This document shows positions 1-8,237 of a stretch of DNA of 64,000 nt, in pieces. Below the pieces are notes generated by a model. It did no database searches. It worked only from the letters and a program-made list of their open reading frames with translations, and was not told the origin of the DNA. Each line of letters begins with the position of its first letter. Position 1 is the stretch's first letter. The position numbers and the translations under genes are program-made. Origin of the DNA: Chryseobacterium sp. MEBOG06 (GTDB lineage Bacteria > Bacteroidota > Bacteroidia > Flavobacteriales > Weeksellaceae); contig NZ_CP084580.1 of assembly GCF_021869765.1 (NCBI RefSeq), positions 4,278,001 to 4,342,000 on the forward strand. The letters run 5' to 3'.

Positions 1-442
1 AATACGTAATGCAGCAATGCTTTTTGCACAGGCAAGATTAAGCCCTGTTCTTCTTGGACAGATTGCAGCTACAGCAGCACACCAGAATGACGGACCTTAT
101 ATCAGAGCGGTAAGAGAAGAATATACCCACAGAAGAAATATATTGGTAGACCTTCTAAATGCGATCCCGGGTGTAATTTGCCCTAAGCCTAGAGGAGCTT
201 TCTACTGCGTAGCTGAACTTCCTGTAGATGACACTGAAAAGTTTGCACAGTGGCTGCTTGAAACATACTCTCTAAATAACGAAACCATCATGGTAGCTCC
301 TGCAGGAGGATTCTACAGTGACCCGGAATTAGGAAAAAAACAGGTAAGAATTGCTTACGTTCTGAAAGAAGACGATTTAAAAAGAAGTGTTGAAATTCTG
401 AAAGAAGCTTTAAAAAAGTACAGAGCAGATTTTAACCTGTAA
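1..442 (+). CDS. PLP-dependent aminotransferase (class I/II), 3' part only
   Basis: Only the C-terminal part is present; the reading frame is open from base 2 and enters from outside the window. The visible 146 or so residues match the small-domain half of fold-type I aminotransferases of the aspartate aminotransferase group: an R-x2-Y-x2-RR-type helix near the start, the GAFY turn that shapes the active site, and near the end the V-R-I-A-Y segment whose Arg normally binds the substrate alpha-carboxylate. The enzyme would move an amino group between an amino acid and a 2-oxoacid in the cytoplasm. The substrate cannot be fixed from this piece. The lipoprotein gene downstream starts 12 bases after the stop. 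Confidence 0.85.
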   Translation, partial: IRNAAMLFAQARLSPVLLGQIAATAAHQNDGPYIRAVREEYTHRRNILVDLLNAIPGVICPKPRGAFYCVAELPVDDTEKFAQWLLETYSLNNETIMVAPAGGFYSDPELGKKQVRIAYVLKEDDLKRSVEILKEALKKYRADFNL

Positions 443-454
443 AATTATATCATA

Positions 455-940
455 ATGCCGACAACAAAAAATATACATCTGAAAATTCTGTTTTCGATCT
501 TTTTGCTGTCGGTATTTTTTTCTTGTGACTCCAAGAAACAGAAACAAACTGTTCTTCACAAGAATCCGGATGAAATCACATTTATCAGCGTATCACATAT
601 CGGAGGTACACTTGGTGAATACAGGATCATCAAAGTCAAAAAAGACTCCATCTTTACAGAAATAGGTGCAACGGCCAACCATACTCACAAAGAATGGGCA
701 TCATCTGTCAATACAGATACCTGGAAACAATTGACGTCCTATATCAACAGTAAAGATCTTGATTATATAAAGAGTTCTCCGAGCCAGCAATCAGTAGACG
801 GAATAGATGAAACTTTTCAGATCCGCACCCCGAAAAAGTCACATATCTATGTTAACTCTTTTGCAGACACAATACATTATAAGCAATTGCAAAAGCTTAA
901 AGAACATCTAGACCTAATTCTTCCAAAAGAATACCAATAA
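455..940 (+). CDS. Putative lipoprotein of unknown function
   Basis: 161 residues. The N-terminus is a lipoprotein signal peptide: a hydrophobic stretch at about residues 10-22 ending in a lipobox (VFFSC), with Cys24 as the expected lipidated residue. The mature part is hydrophilic, rich in Lys and Ser, and shows no domain I recognise. It lies 12 bases after the aminotransferase and its stop is only 3 bases before the murB start, so the three genes may be cotranscribed. This shows no functional link to cell-wall synthesis. Confidence 0.65.
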   Translation: MPTTKNIHLKILFSIFLLSVFFSCDSKKQKQTVLHKNPDEITFISVSHIGGTLGEYRIIKVKKDSIFTEIGATANHTHKEWASSVNTDTWKQLTSYINSKDLDYIKSSPSQQSVDGIDETFQIRTPKKSHIYVNSFADTIHYKQLQKLKEHLDLILPKEYQ

Positions 941-943
941 AAT

Positions 944-1957
944 ATGCAAGAAAATTTTTCCTTAAAGCCTTACAATACATTCGGTGTTGATGCCAAAGCA
1001 AAATACTTTATTGAAGTCAGCAATACTGACGAACTAAAAGAGGCTCTTACTTTTTCAAAAAACCATGGTCTTCCTCTACTACTTTTAGGAGGTGGAAGTA
1101 ATATTCTGCTGACAAAAGATTTTGAGGGCCTTGCCATTAAGCTTAATTTAAAAGGGATTTCTGAGGAAAACATCAGTAACCATGAAGTTCTTGTTACTGC
1201 AAAAGCAGGCGAAAACTGGCATGAATTCGTGAAATACTGCCTACAGAAAGACTATGGCGGACTGGAAAACCTTTCTTTAATTCCCGGAAATGTAGGAACC
1301 TCTCCCATGCAGAACATTGGAGCTTACGGCACCGAGATCAAGGATATTTTTGTAAACTGTCTTGTTCTGAACTTAAAGACTCTTGAACTAGAAACATTTA
1401 ACCTTGAAGAATGTAAGTTCGGCTACAGAGATTCTATTTTCAAGCAGGAAGGAAAAGGAAAATATGTAATCCTGGAGGTCACTTTTAAACTGACTACAAA
1501 GGATCACCACATCAAAACCGAATACGGAGCTATTAAAAACGAACTGGAGCATCTTAAAATTAATACCCCAAGCATTCAGGATGTTTCAAATGCAGTGATC
1601 AACATCAGACAAAGCAAACTGCCGGACCCTAAGGAAATAGGAAATGCCGGAAGCTTTTTCAAAAACCCTACTATTCCATTAGCTCAGTTCCAGGATTTAA
1701 AACAGAACTTTGAAAATATACAGGGATATCCTAATGGAGATGTGGTAAAAGTTCCTGCAGGATGGCTGATTGAGCAATGCGGATGGAAAGGAAAGCAGAT
1801 TGGTAACGTCGCTTCTCATCGACTTCAGTCTCTGGTCATCATCAATGCGACAGGAAATGCAACGGGAAAAGAAATTTTTGATTTTTCCACAGACATCATT
1901 AATTCTGTCAAAGAAAAGTTCGGAATAGAACTTGAAAGAGAGGTCAATATTATTTAA
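944..1957 (+). CDS. murB: UDP-N-acetylenolpyruvoylglucosamine reductase MurB
   Basis: 337 residues, the usual length for the longer (E. coli-like) type of MurB. The enzyme uses NADPH and FAD to reduce the enolpyruvyl group of UDP-GlcNAc-enolpyruvate to UDP-MurNAc, the second committed step of peptidoglycan precursor synthesis in the cytoplasm. Visible family features are the FAD-binding GGGSNILL near residue 50, a NIGAYG segment, the YRDSIFK motif near residue 160 with the substrate-binding Tyr-Arg, the GSFFKNP motif near 235 that carries the proton-donor Ser, and a final LERE that supplies the catalytic Glu. A strong terminator follows directly. Confidence 0.97.
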   Translation: MQENFSLKPYNTFGVDAKAKYFIEVSNTDELKEALTFSKNHGLPLLLLGGGSNILLTKDFEGLAIKLNLKGISEENISNHEVLVTAKAGENWHEFVKYCLQKDYGGLENLSLIPGNVGTSPMQNIGAYGTEIKDIFVNCLVLNLKTLELETFNLEECKFGYRDSIFKQEGKGKYVILEVTFKLTTKDHHIKTEYGAIKNELEHLKINTPSIQDVSNAVINIRQSKLPDPKEIGNAGSFFKNPTIPLAQFQDLKQNFENIQGYPNGDVVKVPAGWLIEQCGWKGKQIGNVASHRLQSLVIINATGNATGKEIFDFSTDIINSVKEKFGIELEREVNII

Positions 1958-1964
1958 AATACAT

Positions 1965-1999
1965 AAAAGACGGTTACATTTCAGTAATCGTCTTTTTTT
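1965..1999 (+). terminator. Rho-independent terminator after murB
   Basis: A 13-base stem (one G-T pair) around a short loop is followed by a run of seven T. It lies directly after the murB stop. Confidence 0.85.
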
Positions 2000-2077
2000 A
2001 TCACACATCTTAAAAACTACTCTATTTCAACAAAAAGCGATATTTTAGCATAAAATACTTTTAAAAAACACCATCGT

Positions 2078-2881
2078 ATGAAAATAGCTATTCTCGGAGC
2101 CGGAAATATGGGACTTTCCTTTTCAAAATCATTTTTGAAATATGAGCTTATTAAACCTGAGAACCTTCATCTTATTATCAGAAGCTCTTCAAAAATTTCC
2201 AAAATAGCGGAAGAATTTCCAAAATCTAAAGTATCTACCTTTGATGAAGTTAAAGAGTTGGATAGCGATCTGATCATTATTGCTGTAAAACCCCAGGATT
2301 TCCAGACGGCAGCTCAAAACTTTCAATTTACTTTAAAGGAAAATCAGATGGTTCTCTCTATTATGGCAGGAATCAATATTAAGAAAATTCAAAAATCATT
2401 AAACCACTCACTCGTTGTTAGAGCCATGCCTAACTCTCCTACGCTTCTGGGAATGGGAATCACAGGATATACCGCAGCTGATGGAATTTCTTTCAGTCAG
2501 CTGATCAATATAGAAAGATTACTGAACAGCACCGGAAGATCGGTTTATATGGAAAATGAAGACCTTTTGGATGGGGTAACTGCCCTTTCAGGAAGTGGGC
2601 CCGCCTATTTCTACTACATCATTGACGCAATGATTAAAGCGGGTGTTGAGATGGGAATTGAAGAAAATCTTTCTAAACTTTTTGTAAAACAGACCATGCT
2701 GGGCGCTTATCATCTTATCAATAATTCTGAAAAAAACCTTGAAGAGTTAATTAAAGACGTAGCTTCTAAAGGCGGGACTACAGAAGCGGCTTTAAAAACA
2801 TTTGAAGAAAACAATTTCAAAGAAATTCTGAAACAGGGAATTCTGAATGCTGAAAAGCGTGCGAAAGAACTTAATCAGTAA
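2078..2881 (+). CDS. proC: Pyrroline-5-carboxylate reductase ProC
   Basis: 267 residues, full length for the family. It reduces 1-pyrroline-5-carboxylate to proline with NAD(P)H, the last step of proline synthesis. The N-terminus is a Rossmann nucleotide-binding fold with GAGNMG at residues 7-12. The C-terminal dimerisation domain carries the family signature: LSGSGPAYFYYIIDAM near 170 and a K-G-G-T-T-E-A-A stretch near 230. Its 3' end overlaps the 3' end of the convergent VanZ-like gene by 11 bases, so no terminator separates them. Confidence 0.96.
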   Translation: MKIAILGAGNMGLSFSKSFLKYELIKPENLHLIIRSSSKISKIAEEFPKSKVSTFDEVKELDSDLIIIAVKPQDFQTAAQNFQFTLKENQMVLSIMAGINIKKIQKSLNHSLVVRAMPNSPTLLGMGITGYTAADGISFSQLINIERLLNSTGRSVYMENEDLLDGVTALSGSGPAYFYYIIDAMIKAGVEMGIEENLSKLFVKQTMLGAYHLINNSEKNLEELIKDVASKGGTTEAALKTFEENNFKEILKQGILNAEKRAKELNQ

Positions 2882-3284
2882 ATCTTTTTTCAGTGTATCT
2901 GAAAAGTATCCAGCCTAAGTACACTCCAAAAGTGTTCAGAATAATATCATCCAATTCAAACACTCCCATTCTCGTAAAATACTGGAGTGCTTCAATAATG
3001 ACAATTGCCGAAACAAAATTAAATATCAGCGGCTGCAACTTTTTAAGCTCTGGAAAAAGCCATCCCAAAAAACCAAAAGGCACGAACATAATAATATTTC
3101 CAAAAGTAATCATGACCGCATATCGCCAATTAATATTATTCTGAATAAATTTTATCGTTGAAAACACAGGTTCTATTCTGACCAGATGATCTCTATACTG
3201 AAATCTGCCCATCCCCAAAAGCATCAGGTAAAGCAAAAACAGACCATAGGGCACAATAATGATTTTATATATTTTCTTTAACAT
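2871..3284 (-). CDS. VanZ-like family membrane protein
   Basis: 137 residues with about four hydrophobic segments, near 7-24, 55-75, 85-102 and 117-130. The arrangement and motifs (FGNIIMFVPFGFLG; E-x-LQ-x-F; an E-L-D-D-I-I-L-N-T-x-G near the C-terminus) are those of the VanZ-like family. VanZ itself gives low-level teicoplanin resistance in enterococci by an unclear route. Most homologues, especially in Bacteroidota, have no known function, so a resistance role should not be assumed. It is convergent with and slightly overlaps proC. Confidence 0.8.
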   Translation of the reverse strand: MLKKIYKIIIVPYGLFLLYLMLLGMGRFQYRDHLVRIEPVFSTIKFIQNNINWRYAVMITFGNIIMFVPFGFLGWLFPELKKLQPLIFNFVSAIVIIEALQYFTRMGVFELDDIILNTFGVYLGWILFRYTEKRFTD

Positions 3285-3339
3285 CGGTTGCTAATATATT
3301 CATTTCAAAAACATTAAATTTGTGTATTAAAATAAATTA

Positions 3340-4974
3340 ATGAAATACGTTCTACTTACACTTATTTCAGCAATACTGCTGTCGGTTTCATGGCCAACTT
3401 ATGGGGTTCCGTTTTTTATATTTTTTGCGCTTGTTCCGCTTTTAATGATGGAACACGGCATTTCAAAATTTTCAGATTATAAAAAGAAAGGATGGGTTAT
3501 TTTCGGACTTTCTTATCTCTGTTTTATCATCTGGAATGTAGTGACTACAGGATGGCTGTATGGGTCAAAAAATCCAGACGGAAGTCATTCTATGATGGCC
3601 GTTGTATTTCCAGTACTGGTTAATTCTCTTTTATACTCGTTGGTATTCCAATGCTATCACTGGTACAAAAATGCGCAGGGAACTTATTGGGGACTGGGGT
3701 TCTTTATAGCCCTATGGATGAGTTTTGAAAAATTCCATTTGGGATGGGAGCTTACATGGCCGTGGCTGAATTTAGGGAATGCATTTTCTGAATATCCAAA
3801 ATTGATTCAATGGTATGATACTCTGGGAGCAACGGGTGGAAGCTTTTGGATTCTTCTGATCAATATCCTGATTTTTTATACCATAAGAACCTGGGAAGCC
3901 GGAAGAAAGAAAAAAGATCTGATCAAAAACACTTCTATAGTAGCAGCTTTAATTGTTTTTCCAATGATTATTTCTGTTATCAAGTATAACAATTTTGATG
4001 AAAAACCTTCCGGACAGGTCAATGTCCTAATGCTGCAGCCGGATCTTGATCCTTATGCGGAAAAGTATTCCAAAGACAGCTTAACGATTGAACAGGATTT
4101 ATTAGCTCTTGCCGAGAAAAATTCAACAGTAAAAATTGATTATTATATCGCTCCGGAAACCGCTCTACCCGGCAGAGGCTCTATTTCCGAAACCGGTTTT
4201 GAAAAGAGTTTACTTTTAAACAATATTAAAGGGTTTTTATCCAGACATCCGGGTTCAGTTTTTGCAACAGGAATTTCATCGCACCGCTTTTATTTTGATG
4301 CGGCAAAAGCACCTGCAGAAGCTTACCAAATCAATAACGGAGTTTGGGTTACCAGCTACAATACAGCTATTCAGCTGGCCTCTGACCAGAAGGTTCAGGT
4401 ATATCATAAAGGGAAACTTGTGCCAGGCGTTGAGATATTCCCTTATATGACGGTTTTAAAGCCCGTTTTAGGAGATGCAATGCTCAATTTGGGAGGGACA
4501 GTTGCATCTTTAAGTATAGACAAAGAGAGAATGGCTTTCTCAAATCCTTACAACAAAGGAAAAATGGCTCCTATTATCTGTTATGAAAGTATCTACGGTG
4601 AATTTGTCACAGACTATGTGAAAAAAGGCGCTAATTTCCTTGGAATCATGACAAACGATTCCTGGTGGGGTGTTTCCGAAGGTCACAAACAGCTTTTATC
4701 ATATGCAAGACTTAGAGCCATTGAAACCAGGAGAGAAATTGCGCGCGCTGCCAACAGTGGTATATCTGCCCATATCAACGCTAAAGGGGAAGTTACAGCT
4801 GATACATTTTATGGAGATCAGACTGCATTATTTGCAAAGGTAAATCTTTACGACACGATGACATTCTATACCAGAGCAGGTGATCTTCTTTCAAGGTTTT
4901 CAATATTTGCATTGGGCTTTTTACTATTTTATTTTTTGATTGAATGGTTCAAGAGAAAGACCAATAAGGCATAA
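3340..4974 (+). CDS. lnt: Apolipoprotein N-acyltransferase Lnt
   Basis: 544 residues. It transfers the third acyl chain to the N-terminal Cys of lipoproteins in the inner membrane. The N-terminal 210 or so residues hold several membrane segments; the rest is a periplasmic carbon-nitrogen hydrolase domain, with a last membrane helix near 515-535. The catalytic triad is visible by motif: Glu in IAPETALP (about 271), Lys in YHKGKLVPGVE (about 357) and Cys in PIICYES (about 414). The many lipoproteins in this window are natural substrates. It starts 55 bases from the divergent VanZ-like gene. Confidence 0.95.
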   Translation: MKYVLLTLISAILLSVSWPTYGVPFFIFFALVPLLMMEHGISKFSDYKKKGWVIFGLSYLCFIIWNVVTTGWLYGSKNPDGSHSMMAVVFPVLVNSLLYSLVFQCYHWYKNAQGTYWGLGFFIALWMSFEKFHLGWELTWPWLNLGNAFSEYPKLIQWYDTLGATGGSFWILLINILIFYTIRTWEAGRKKKDLIKNTSIVAALIVFPMIISVIKYNNFDEKPSGQVNVLMLQPDLDPYAEKYSKDSLTIEQDLLALAEKNSTVKIDYYIAPETALPGRGSISETGFEKSLLLNNIKGFLSRHPGSVFATGISSHRFYFDAAKAPAEAYQINNGVWVTSYNTAIQLASDQKVQVYHKGKLVPGVEIFPYMTVLKPVLGDAMLNLGGTVASLSIDKERMAFSNPYNKGKMAPIICYESIYGEFVTDYVKKGANFLGIMTNDSWWGVSEGHKQLLSYARLRAIETRREIARAANSGISAHINAKGEVTADTFYGDQTALFAKVNLYDTMTFYTRAGDLLSRFSIFALGFLLFYFLIEWFKRKTNKA

Positions 4975-5060
4975 CTTAGAAGTAAATAAAACTGGACAAG
5001 TCACAAAAATTCAGATCATTTACAGATAACAAAGAGTCTTAATATTTTAGAATAACAAAA

Positions 5061-5090
5061 AGAAAAGCCAGCTGGACGTCTGGCTTTTCT
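5061..5090. terminator. Bidirectional terminator between lnt and the FG-GAP gene
   Basis: A perfect inverted repeat with 11-base arms (AGAAAAGCCAG and its complement) and an 8-base spacer. It sits between two convergent genes, with A- and T-rich flanks suited to termination in both directions. Confidence 0.8.
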
Positions 5091-5108
5091 AAAGATAGAA
5101 TGATTCAG

Positions 5109-6818
5109 TTACTTTACAGTAAGTTTTCTAGTGGTTATTTCGTTTTTTATCTTCAGTTTTAATAGATAAACTCCTTTTGGAAGATGAGAAACATCTACTG
5201 CCTGATCTCCATTTAATATCACATTCAGCTTTTTCCCATCCATTGAATACATTTCTGCTTCTGAAACATTTTCACCCTTAATATATACTTTATCGGAGGC
5301 AGGATTAGGGTAAATCATAAGATCCGTTTTTACTTTATTTTCTCTGATTCCTAATGTACTTTCTGTAGAAGCATCAGAATATGCCTTTGAAGCATCAATT
5401 GCTTTCACACTCCAATACACATTCTGAACTGCGGGATCTAAATCCAGAAACCATGAGGGCGTTGTCACTATATATTTGGCTACATCCTGTGCTCCCTGTG
5501 TAGTCCCAACTTTAATTTCATAGCGCAAAGCGTTTACCGGTGTTTTGTCATCAGATGCACCACTCCATGAAAAATTAAAGCGATTTCCATTTTTGGTCAC
5601 ATTCAGATTGGTAGGCGCTGTAGGTTTTAAATTGGTATCCGCAGCATTATTGGTAAACACTTTTGTCAGCGACGGCAGATCCGCTCCAGCCCAATCAAAT
5701 CCGCTCAGTAAAACATCCAGATGGTGATCATTATTAAAATCAAACAGATGCACAAGTCCGGGACCTCCCAAATTAGCCAAGCCTGTTAATGATCCTTCTA
5801 TAAATTTATGATTGGCAACATCATACATATAAGTCTTTACTACAGCATCATAGTTTTCATTCCCTGAAATGATAAAATCATAATACCCGTCATTATTTAA
5901 ATCACCAATACTTACAGATGCATCAGAAATATCTGCTGCAGCAATGGGCTGAGGAGTCAGAACACCTGTTCCATCGTTCATTAAAACAGCAAAATATCCA
6001 TCATCATTTCCATCTTTACCAATGATAACAATATCCTGAAAACCATCAGCATTAAAATCAGCAAAGTCTATTTTACCCACAGCCACAGGATCAAGATCCT
6101 GAGTATGAACCAATACTCCAGCCTGATTCATATAAACCTTAGACACAGGATTACCATTCATATCTGATCCTATGATCACTAGATCTAAAAGATGATCGTT
6201 ATTAAGGTCTACCATTTTAAAGCTTCCATTTTGAGTTCCATCAACCCAATTCCCTGTCATATCAAAGTCAGATCCCGTATTTTTATAATAATCTAATGTA
6301 TTTCTAAAACCGATGCCGTCAATATACTGAGTCCCATTAAGTGCATAATCTGATTTTCCATCATGATTAAAATCAAAAACCTCCATTGAACCGTAGATTT
6401 TACCACGAAGATCAGCTTCTTTCACAAAACCTGTTCCCGTATTTTTAAATCGGTATTGTTTATAATTCACAACATCAATGTAACTCAAACCGGTAGAAAT
6501 AATATCCATCAGTCCATCATTATTAAAATCAATGAATTTTATATCTCCCAAATGCGTCACATCGTTTCCCAAATTTGCATAGGGCAATAATGTAGTCCCA
6601 TTATTCTGATATACTTCATTAAAAGTACTGTCTACGTTTCCATCACCATCAGAATCTATCGCTCCGTTCATCACAATATCCAGCGTACCATTATTATCCA
6701 TATCGGCAATATCAGCAGCTGAATAGTAGAAATTATTCATCCCTGTTTGTATCTCTGTAAAGTTCTGAGCGGCCAGTGCGACAGGAATCATTGATAATAG
6801 AATATAAATTTTTCTCAC
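5109..6818 (-). CDS. Secreted FG-GAP/VCBS-repeat protein with T9SS type A sorting domain
   Basis: About 569 residues from a GTG start at 6818. An ATG ten codons upstream is possible, but the GTG gives a clean signal peptide (RKIYILLSMIPVALAAQ) and has the usual A-rich Bacteroidota start context. The body is a series of FG-GAP/VCBS-type blades, each with a D-x-[DN]-x-[DN]-G calcium-binding loop (for example DMDNNGTLD, DFNNDGLMD, DLNNDGYYD), as in beta-propeller adhesins. A fibronectin-like segment follows near 400-490. The last 75 residues are a type IX sorting domain (IYPNPASDKVYI...GVYLLKL). It is therefore probably exported through T9SS and held at the surface or released. Function unknown; an adhesive role is possible. 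Confidence 0.85.
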   Translation of the reverse strand: MRKIYILLSMIPVALAAQNFTEIQTGMNNFYYSAADIADMDNNGTLDIVMNGAIDSDGDGNVDSTFNEVYQNNGTTLLPYANLGNDVTHLGDIKFIDFNNDGLMDIISTGLSYIDVVNYKQYRFKNTGTGFVKEADLRGKIYGSMEVFDFNHDGKSDYALNGTQYIDGIGFRNTLDYYKNTGSDFDMTGNWVDGTQNGSFKMVDLNNDHLLDLVIIGSDMNGNPVSKVYMNQAGVLVHTQDLDPVAVGKIDFADFNADGFQDIVIIGKDGNDDGYFAVLMNDGTGVLTPQPIAAADISDASVSIGDLNNDGYYDFIISGNENYDAVVKTYMYDVANHKFIEGSLTGLANLGGPGLVHLFDFNNDHHLDVLLSGFDWAGADLPSLTKVFTNNAADTNLKPTAPTNLNVTKNGNRFNFSWSGASDDKTPVNALRYEIKVGTTQGAQDVAKYIVTTPSWFLDLDPAVQNVYWSVKAIDASKAYSDASTESTLGIRENKVKTDLMIYPNPASDKVYIKGENVSEAEMYSMDGKKLNVILNGDQAVDVSHLPKGVYLLKLKIKNEITTRKLTVK

Positions 6819-6992
6819 GTTATTTTTATTTAGATTAATTAAAAACAAAGGTAGAATATTAAATTTTCTGGTTAAAAAAAAGTCTGTATGAATTATATCA
6901 GTACTGATTATCTGCTATATCCCGGAAATTCGAATATTTTAAAAATTCAATATTATTAATCAGCCACTTATTTACAATTATTTTCCAAAAGA

Positions 6993-7024
6993 TTTGTCTA
7001 TCTAAAAAATTCTTCGTTATTTTG
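6993..7024 (+). promoter_or_regulatory. Probable promoter of the rpmB-rpmG operon
   Basis: TTTG at 6993-6996 and TATTTTG at 7018-7024 are 21 bases apart, close to the Bacteroidota sigma consensus (TTTG, about 19-21 bases, TAnnTTTG). The -7 box is one base short of consensus. The rpmB ATG lies 37 bases downstream. Confidence 0.5.
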
Positions 7025-7060
7025 CACTCTCAAATATTATACAAATAAGAACATCGAGAT

Positions 7061-7303
7061 ATGTCAAGAATTTGCCAAATAACAGGAAAGCGTGCAATGG
7101 TTGGTAACAACGTTTCTCACGCTAATAACAAAACGAAGCGTCGTTTTGAAATTAACTTATTAGAGAAGAAGTTTTACCTTCCAGAGCAAGATAAGCACGT
7201 AACACTGAAAGTATCAGCTCATGGATTGAGAGTGATTAACAAGATTGGAATCGAAGAAGCTATTGAAAGAGCTACTAGAAACGGATTGATTAAAAAGAAT
7301 TAA
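7061..7303 (+). CDS. rpmB: 50S ribosomal protein L28
   Basis: 80 residues, basic. It begins with the L28 signature MSRICQITGKRAMVGNNVSH and the following N-K-T-K-R-R-F-x-N-L, which pack against 23S rRNA in the large subunit. It is the first gene of a compact translation operon, with rpmG starting 6 bases after its stop. Confidence 0.97.
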   Translation: MSRICQITGKRAMVGNNVSHANNKTKRRFEINLLEKKFYLPEQDKHVTLKVSAHGLRVINKIGIEEAIERATRNGLIKKN

Positions 7304-7309
7304 TAAATC

Positions 7310-7492
7310 ATGGCAAAAAAAGGAAATAGAGTTCAAGTAATCCTTGAATGTACAGAGCACAAAGAAAGTGGTATGCCAGGAATGTCTAGATACATTTCTA
7401 CAAAAAATAAGAAGAACACTACAGAGAGATTGGAATTGAAAAAATACAATCCTGTTCTTAAAAGATCTACCCTTCACAAAGAAATTAAGTAA
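7310..7492 (+). CDS. rpmG: 50S ribosomal protein L33
   Basis: 60 residues. The family pattern is clear: an N-terminal KGNRVQVILECTEH, then Y-I-S-T-K-N-K-K-N-T and a C-terminal K-x-Y-N-P-x-L-K-x-x-T-L-H-K-E. The E-C-T-E-H segment keeps one Cys, but no four-Cys zinc ribbon is present, so this is the zinc-free form. It sits between rpmB and the DUF4295 gene in the standard Bacteroidota order. Confidence 0.96.
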   Translation: MAKKGNRVQVILECTEHKESGMPGMSRYISTKNKKNTTERLELKKYNPVLKRSTLHKEIK

Positions 7493-7512
7493 TTTATAAA
7501 TAATATCTTACC

Positions 7513-7665
7513 ATGGCAAAGAAAGTAGTAGCAACCCTACAAAGCGGTCAATCTAAGAAGATGACTAAAGTGGTGAAAATGGTTAAGTCTTCTAAATCTG
7601 GAGCTTACGTTTTCGAAGAAAAAGTAATGAATGCTGACGAAGTTGACGGTTATTTGAAAAAATAA
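7513..7665 (+). CDS. DUF4295 family small basic protein
   Basis: 50 residues, beginning MAKKVVATLQSGQSKKMTKV and ending DEVDGYLKK; strongly basic. Proteins of this size and sequence lie between rpmG and ftsY throughout Bacteroidota and are grouped as DUF4295. Charge and operon position suggest a ribosome-associated role, but this is inference. The start is 20 bases after the rpmG stop. A terminator follows. Confidence 0.85.
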   Translation: MAKKVVATLQSGQSKKMTKVVKMVKSSKSGAYVFEEKVMNADEVDGYLKK

Positions 7666-7686
7666 TCAGTACTTTGTTTACAATAT

Positions 7687-7718
7687 AAAAAACTACTCAT
7701 ATTTTGGGTAGTTTTTTT
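7687..7718 (+). terminator. Terminator of the rpmB-rpmG-DUF4295 operon
   Basis: AAAAAACTAC...GTAGTTTTTTT forms a stem of about 10 base pairs ending in a seven-T run, 22 bases after the DUF4295 stop. Confidence 0.8.
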
Positions 7719-7720
7719 GT

Positions 7721-7728
7721 TATCTTTG
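7721..7728 (+). promoter_or_regulatory. -7 promoter element for the RidA-like gene
   Basis: TATCTTTG is an exact match to TAnnTTTG, 26 bases before the ATG at 7755 and directly after the preceding terminator. I see no clear -33 box. Confidence 0.5.
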
Positions 7729-7754
7729 TGCACCAGATTATTAATCAGTAACGT

Positions 7755-8222
7755 ATGAAAAAGATTCTCGCTCTGGTCTTTACAGTAACTTTTCTATTTT
7801 CATTCAGTCAGAAAACAATGACCTCTACAGAATATAAAAGTTCGCCAAAGGTTTTCAATATTAAAGGACTTTCTCAATCTGTAAGTATTGACTGTGGAAG
7901 TTCTAAAATGATTTTACTATCTGGGCAGGTACCTCTGGACCCAGAAGGTAATCTGGTGGGAAATAATGTAGAAGAGCAGAGCCGTCAGGTTTTTGAAAAT
8001 ATGGAAAATATCCTGAAGGAATACGGAGCTACAGGAAAAGATATTATTAAACTGGGAATTTTCATTACAGACATCTCTAAAACTCCGGATTTCAGAAAAG
8101 TAAGGGATATGCATGTCAATCTTCAGAATCCTCCTGTAAGCAGCCTTATTGAGGTGAGCAGGCTTTTTAGAGATGATGTGCTAATAGAAGTAGAAGCCAC
8201 AGCGGTGATTAAAAATAAATAA
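7755..8222 (+). CDS. RidA/YjgF/UK114-like protein with signal peptide
   Basis: 155 residues. The first 18 form a signal peptide (MKKILALVFTVTFLFSFS), so the product is probably periplasmic, unlike cytoplasmic RidA. The rest is a complete YjgF/UK114 trimer-type fold (LLSGQVPLDPEGNLVG; Q-x-x-x-V-F-E-N-M-E-N-I-L-x-x-Y; E-V-E-A-T-A-V). In RidA enzymes the Arg of the P-x-R-S motif binds the carboxylate of reactive enamines. Here the aligned stretch reads PPVSSLIEV, with Ser at that position, so the usual 2-aminoacrylate deaminase activity is doubtful. ftsY starts 15 bases after the stop and may be cotranscribed. Confidence 0.85.
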   Translation: MKKILALVFTVTFLFSFSQKTMTSTEYKSSPKVFNIKGLSQSVSIDCGSSKMILLSGQVPLDPEGNLVGNNVEEQSRQVFENMENILKEYGATGKDIIKLGIFITDISKTPDFRKVRDMHVNLQNPPVSSLIEVSRLFRDDVLIEVEATAVIKNK

Positions 8223-8237
8223 GAATAAACTAAAACT

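Noticed and set aside
2871..3284. VanZ-like gene as glycopeptide resistance determinant
   Set aside because: Only the broad family is visible, with no van cluster; most homologues have no proven resistance role.
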